A DNA stretch of 64,000 nucleotides from NCBI RefSeq assembly GCF_003255815.1, contig NC_037686.1, forward strand, positions 59,592,370-59,656,369. The letters run 5' to 3'. This stretch comes from Theropithecus gelada (lineage: Eukaryota > Chordata > Mammalia > Primates > Cercopithecidae). The translations under genes and the position numbers were made by a program. The notes below the pieces were generated by a model. That model did not search any database. It was not told where the DNA came from and saw only the letters and a program-made list of their open reading frames with translations. Shown here one piece after another: positions 59,906 through 64,000 of the stretch. Within the stretch, counting starts at the first letter, position 1; each line of letters begins with the position of its first letter.

Positions 59906-62335
59906 TTTTTTTCTGTAATTTGTTGAACGATCACGTCAGCTAGTGTCATATATGTTTTATCAGACTCAAGATAAAAAAGAAGAAATTACTCAGAAATTTA
60001 AGCAATGTGGAAAATTGCTATCCTTAACCAACTTACACTAGTATACTCAGGTTTATGAGAATAAATCTTATAAAACTTCAAATATTCAAAGTCACATAAG
60101 TGCACCTGTTGTATACCATTGCTTGGTATACAGCTGTTTTAAGAATCCGATGTCCTAAATATCCAGAAACATTGTTGGAGCAAATGATTTTCCTCTGAAC
60201 TTTCCTGAAAATAAAATGTATAAACCACTAACTAGAAAAGAATCATGATTGAACACTGAACACTATCATATATTGTCATATATAAAACTCAGTATGACAA
60301 CTGTAGCTAGACAGATGCATTTAGAAAACATGACATTAGCTCCAGCCTGCTCTTTGATCTGAATTATCAATTTAATTAAGTTAGCCTGTGTTGAATAGAG
60401 TATCCAAATCCTTTTCAGAAACTTTTTTTTTTAACCTGCAATTGTGTTTCTTAACTGCTTCAAAGTATTCCATTTCCAAGACATGGAAAATAATCCTTAA
60501 AGGGGGAATGTTCTTTCTGTATTCTGACATTGTGATGAACACCAAATGTATTTTTAAATAGGATTAACATTTCATCTTTTATGTAACAGAAAGCAAAATA
60601 ACTTCAATTCTCTGGAAAGTCTATTAGATTTTCAGCCATTGCCAAATAGTCTTCTAGAATAGGTAAACATCCTTACAGGCTGAACTAATGCTACCTTATC
60701 TAGAACCACAAGTTCTGAAGGTGCAATATGAGAGTGACGATTTATTTTCTAACATTAAAGGCAAAAAATAAGAGCTCCCACAAAGTAACATACAGAAAAA
60801 AAGACAAGATTGTGGATATTATTTAGAGCAGATGCCATCAATATCTCACCATTTCCCCCCTTAGTATTTGGCATCTCCAGATCCCATGGCTACCAACTGT
60901 GAGTAGGAGTGGGTATTTATCCAAGATGCACGGGACAAGCAAGAAATTCCAGACAGTTTATGCTCCCTAAGAATAGGAGTGAAACAAAGGATTCCATGTG
61001 GAACTGTCTTGACTGCCATCTGCCACTGCTGAGATAACCCTGAGGTACTTTCTACACTGTTCCTCTGCAGCAGTAATCTGTTGACCATGTATTTTATAGT
61101 GGTCTCTTTTTCTTCCAGTTTCACATATGTGATTCTCTATAGATTATTCCTGAAATAATCTGCCTAATGAACTAAATTCACACATATATTGGCCCCATGA
61201 TCTGCTATTGGAAGAACTCAACTTAAAACATCTGTAACAGAATGGATTAGAAAAAAATGGGTAGCAATCAACTTTGCAACTGCTACTTTTGGACAGCTGT
61301 AGGAGAAGACACCCAACATCTCAGACTGAGCATCCATACCATGTTCACTTTCACTTCTATCCACACAATTCACTAGCCAGTCCTTTGGACAGCCAAAGCT
61401 ACAGCACACGATGAGTGTGCAAAGGACAAAGAAAGAAGGTGTAAGCAGTCTTCCATTCCAATTCACTTTCCCAACTTCTCCCAATATTCTCTAATAGTAA
61501 GTGATCAGAGAAAGAATGACCCCTTTCAGAGATGCATGATACCTATTAAGAAGCTACTATGCAGCCATAGGGTAGAAAAAAGAAGTTATCAAATGATTAA
61601 AGTTAGAGTAGAATAAATAGCAAAATGAAAATAAATGACTAAATTGGCAAAAACCTTATTAAACATACAAAGGGAAAGAGAATAAACTGAAAATAGCCAG
61701 TCAGCTAAAAATAGTCAAGGATATAGAAAGTGAATATTGGGAAAATATTTTTAATATTAATTTTAAAAGTTTTTTTCCCCACCATGTAGAAAATCAAGAG
61801 AGTAGGCCCTGGCCTTTTCTTCAACAAAATAATTTAAAAAGAAAAATCTTGTGAAAAAACTCCAAGTAACAAAATGGTAGCTATAGTAAAATGTCTATGG
61901 TGATCATTTAATACATTTAAATATAAACTGAAGGTAGAAAAACATTGGAATTATTGCAACATAAGAGAAGCTAAAGTATTGTGTGGAAAATAGATATATC
62001 CATATTTTTGAATAGCCATTAACCATTGCTAGAATTGTGTATGTGGATCTTTTAGTAGTGTGAATAGAATATAAAAAATGGACTCATTTTTTTAACTTTG
62101 AATCCTCTTAAAGTAATAAAATATAGGTTTTTTTTTTCCCAAAAGTCTATTTGTCATAGGTTACTAAGAAAGCAAACATGGTTGGGATGAGAGGCTGGGT
62201 AGGAATTAGGAAGTCTAGATTCATACACGTAACTATGGACATGCTAATTTAAAAGTGAAACAAAATTAAATAACTCTTGAAGAATCCACTGACTTGGACA
62301 AAGCATAAGTGTACAATTCATTGTTTGTGAATCTA
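59906..62335. other. Unassigned stretch
   Basis: Two minus frames (60861-61124 and 61218-61484) are open for about 88 codons each. The second begins with a hydrophobic stretch (SFFVLCTLIVCCSFG). I recognise no family, and the context gives no promoter or splice support. They could be LTR-derived. Confidence 0.35.
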
Positions 62336-62365
62336 GAGTTGTGTGTGGGTGTGTTTTATGTATGT

Positions 62366-62397
<32 letters not shown>

Positions 62398-62400
62398 ATG
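62336..62400. repeat. (TG)n microsatellite
   Basis: A long TG run with TATG interruptions. Confidence 0.95.
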
Positions 62401-62649
62401 AATTGGGCATATATTTGTCTGCATGTGTTTGTATGTGTACCATGTGAATAAGTACACAAATATACATTCAATAATAGAAAAAATGTTATACCCTATACAA
62501 GATGTGTTGTGGGGTAGAAGGCAAATGTGTAGATTTTTTGTTTGTTTGTTTTAAAGAGGACCCCGACAATAACCCTCATTCCCAGTGCTTTTCTTAATGT
62601 GATTTTGTTACTTCTCCCATGAAGCGTTTAGATCATGTCCCTCACACTT

Positions 62650-62667
62650 GAAATTGGTTGAGATTCA
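62650..62667 (+). repeat. Target-site duplication of the L1 insertion, left copy
   Basis: GAAATTGGTTGAGATTCA is identical to 63707-63724. The cut implied on the bottom strand is TTTC/AA, a permitted variant of the L1 endonuclease site. Confidence 0.9.
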
Positions 62668-62970
62668 TGTTGGTGTGCTGCACTCCTCAACTCGTCAGCA
62701 CCCATCAACTCGTCATTTACATCAGGTATAACTCCCAATGCAATCCCTCCCCCCTCCCCCCTCCCCATGATAGGCCCCGGTGTGTGATGTTCCCCTTCCC
62801 GAGTCCAAGTGATCTCCTTGTTCAGTTCCCACCTATGAGTGAGAACATGCGGTGTTTGGTTTTCTGTTCTTGCGATAGTTTCTTGAGAATGATGGTTACA
62901 TGGCACAAGTATACATATGTAACAAACCTGCACGTTATGCACATGTACCCTAGAACTTAAAGTATAATAA
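62668..62970 (+). mobile_element. L1PA-type LINE with 5' inversion (twin priming)
   Basis: Positions 62668 to about 62897 are the reverse of the L1 region just upstream of its 3' end (CACCTATGAGTGAGAACATG, GCGGTGTTTGGTTTTCTGTT and a CCTCCCCCCTCCCCC tract). From about 62899 the sequence switches to the forward L1 3' end (CATGGCACAAGTATACATAT, GTAACAAACCTGCACGTTAT, CTAGAACTTAAAGTATAATA). The two parts are contiguous in L1. This is the classic outcome of twin priming. The L1 sequence type is primate-specific. Confidence 0.9.
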
Positions 62971-63706
62971 TTATTTTTTTAAAAATCCAGAAATAGTTTA
63001 AGGTGCATAATCTGTAGTGCAAATAATGTAAATAATCTGTAAGTGTTGAATACATGCATTTTAATAAATAATAAGCCATTCTGATAAAAGAAAAATAACA
63101 TAAATGATTAAAAAAAGAAAATCAATGATTCAAACTATATCCTTTACATACTTGAATATAATGAACAACATGAGTCTTGCTTGTCTCTGTTTTCTAGAAC
63201 ACAGATTGGTACATAGAAAATAATAAATACTGGATGAAAAAGTTTTGCATTGGGTTCTAAAGGAGAAAAATTACAGAGTAAAATTATTTAAGTTAAAAAT
63301 AAATCTATTCCCCTAACCATGATCAAGTACTTTGCTATGTGTTTACCTTGAGTTTGGATAAATTTAATACATTATTAAATATGCATATTATTTTACGGAA
63401 AACTTGCACCATAGCTTAACTTGAGCAAGCACATTAATGATTTAATGTAAATGTAAAAGCACCAGTGGGCGGTGGAACAATTCATTTAACCAGCTAAGCC
63501 TCAGTTCCCTCCTTAATAAGATCATGAATTTGGATGTGATATTTCTTTTGGCTCTGACATTCTAAATTTCTGTGATTCTATGTTTTACTTAAAAACAAGT
63601 TCGTTAGACCACCTGGGTTATATTGGTTATAAATGGGAAAACATATACTTAGTTCACAGTACCAATAGTACATAATAAAAATAATGTATTTGATTAAAAA
63701 AAAAAA
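62971..63706 (+). mobile_element. L1 3'-transduced segment with poly(A)
   Basis: About 725 bp of non-L1 sequence follow the L1 end. An AATAAA signal (63674-63679) and an A11 tail (63696-63706) close it, and the second copy of the 18-bp target duplication follows at once. The segment therefore arrived with the L1, as read-through RNA from a source L1 elsewhere. It contains L2-like (63176-63240) and MIR/L3-like (63440-63600) scraps from that locus. Confidence 0.8.
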
Positions 63707-63724
63707 GAAATTGGTTGAGATTCA
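63707..63724 (+). repeat. Target-site duplication of the L1 insertion, right copy
   Basis: This is a perfect 18-bp match to 62650-62667, lying directly after the A11 tail. Confidence 0.9.
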
Positions 63725-64000
63725 GACTCACCTGTTACAAAAAGAGAGCTGTGAAAGTGATGCTATATGATTTCTGAGATGAGGTCAGGATAAAGATGAC
63801 CTGTCTGCCTGCCATTTATGCAGCAGAAGAAACTAACTCTTTTTGGATAGAGATAATATTAGAGTTTTTGCAGATTTTCATCCATAATGTCTGTCATTGG
63901 ATAAAGCACTATGGACATAATAGAGGGCTATGCCTGAAAATCAGGAAAATAATAGAAAAAAAAAGTAAAACTAAAGTAATATATTACAGTTATTACACAA
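63725..64000. other. Unassigned flank
   Basis: This is pre-insertion flanking DNA. I see no gene or repeat family. Confidence 0.4.

Noticed and set aside
61218..61484. Minus frame starting with a hydrophobic, signal-peptide-like stretch
   Set aside because: No family recognised and no supporting context. A short hydrophobic run is common in random AT-rich frames.

Overview
This is a stretch of primate, almost certainly human or ape, nuclear DNA. The evidence is ten Alu elements, including one with AluY features and intact flanking duplications. There is also an L1PA-type LINE insertion, THE1/MST, MLT1 and ERVL-type retroviral remnants, Tigger and MADE1 DNA transposons, and old L2 and MIR fragments. 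The sequence is AT-rich, has no CpG island, and I found no protein-coding gene. All open frames are short (at most 143 codons). The longer ones either run through Alu, LTR or L1 sequence or lie in AT-rich DNA with no recognisable domain. The window looks like intergenic or deep intronic, gene-poor DNA.

Layout. 0-3.2 kb: an MLT1-type LTR fragment and a diverged inverted repeat (289-1033 against 2120-2785) around a Tigger-like element, then half a MADE1 and an Alu arm. 3.6-10 kb: L2 pieces, a possible regulatory block (4.7-5.35 kb), MLT1 LTRs and a Tigger element split by an Alu. 11-15 kb: AluJ, a 3' L1 carrying an Alu and a copied local segment, and L2. 18.2-22.8 kb: a badly decayed ERVL-like provirus with a recognisable reverse transcriptase stretch. 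24-30 kb: three LTRs, one of them holding a 33-bp U2 snRNA retropseudogene and another copied local segment. 31-40 kb: five Alus, one ERV LTR and L1 and L2 scraps. 40-44.5 kb: minus-strand L1 remnants interrupted by an LTR and by a tiny L1 3' end. 46-57 kb: two MST/THE1 LTRs with intact 5-bp target duplications, other LTRs, L2, MIR and AluJ. 59-64 kb: MIR, a TG microsatellite and a compound L1 insertion.

The best observations are retrotransposition scars. At 62.65-63.72 kb lies an L1 with a 5' inversion followed by about 725 bp of non-L1 DNA, a poly(A) and a perfect 18-bp target duplication, which is the signature of a 3' transduction. At 28.11-28.17 kb a copy of the first 33 nt of U2 snRNA sits between perfect 11-bp repeats. 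Three local duplications (one inverted, two direct) are not explained by the transposons around them. I see no new gene system, CRISPR array, operon or functional RNA gene. Family names come from memory of consensus sequences and were not checked with a repeat library.
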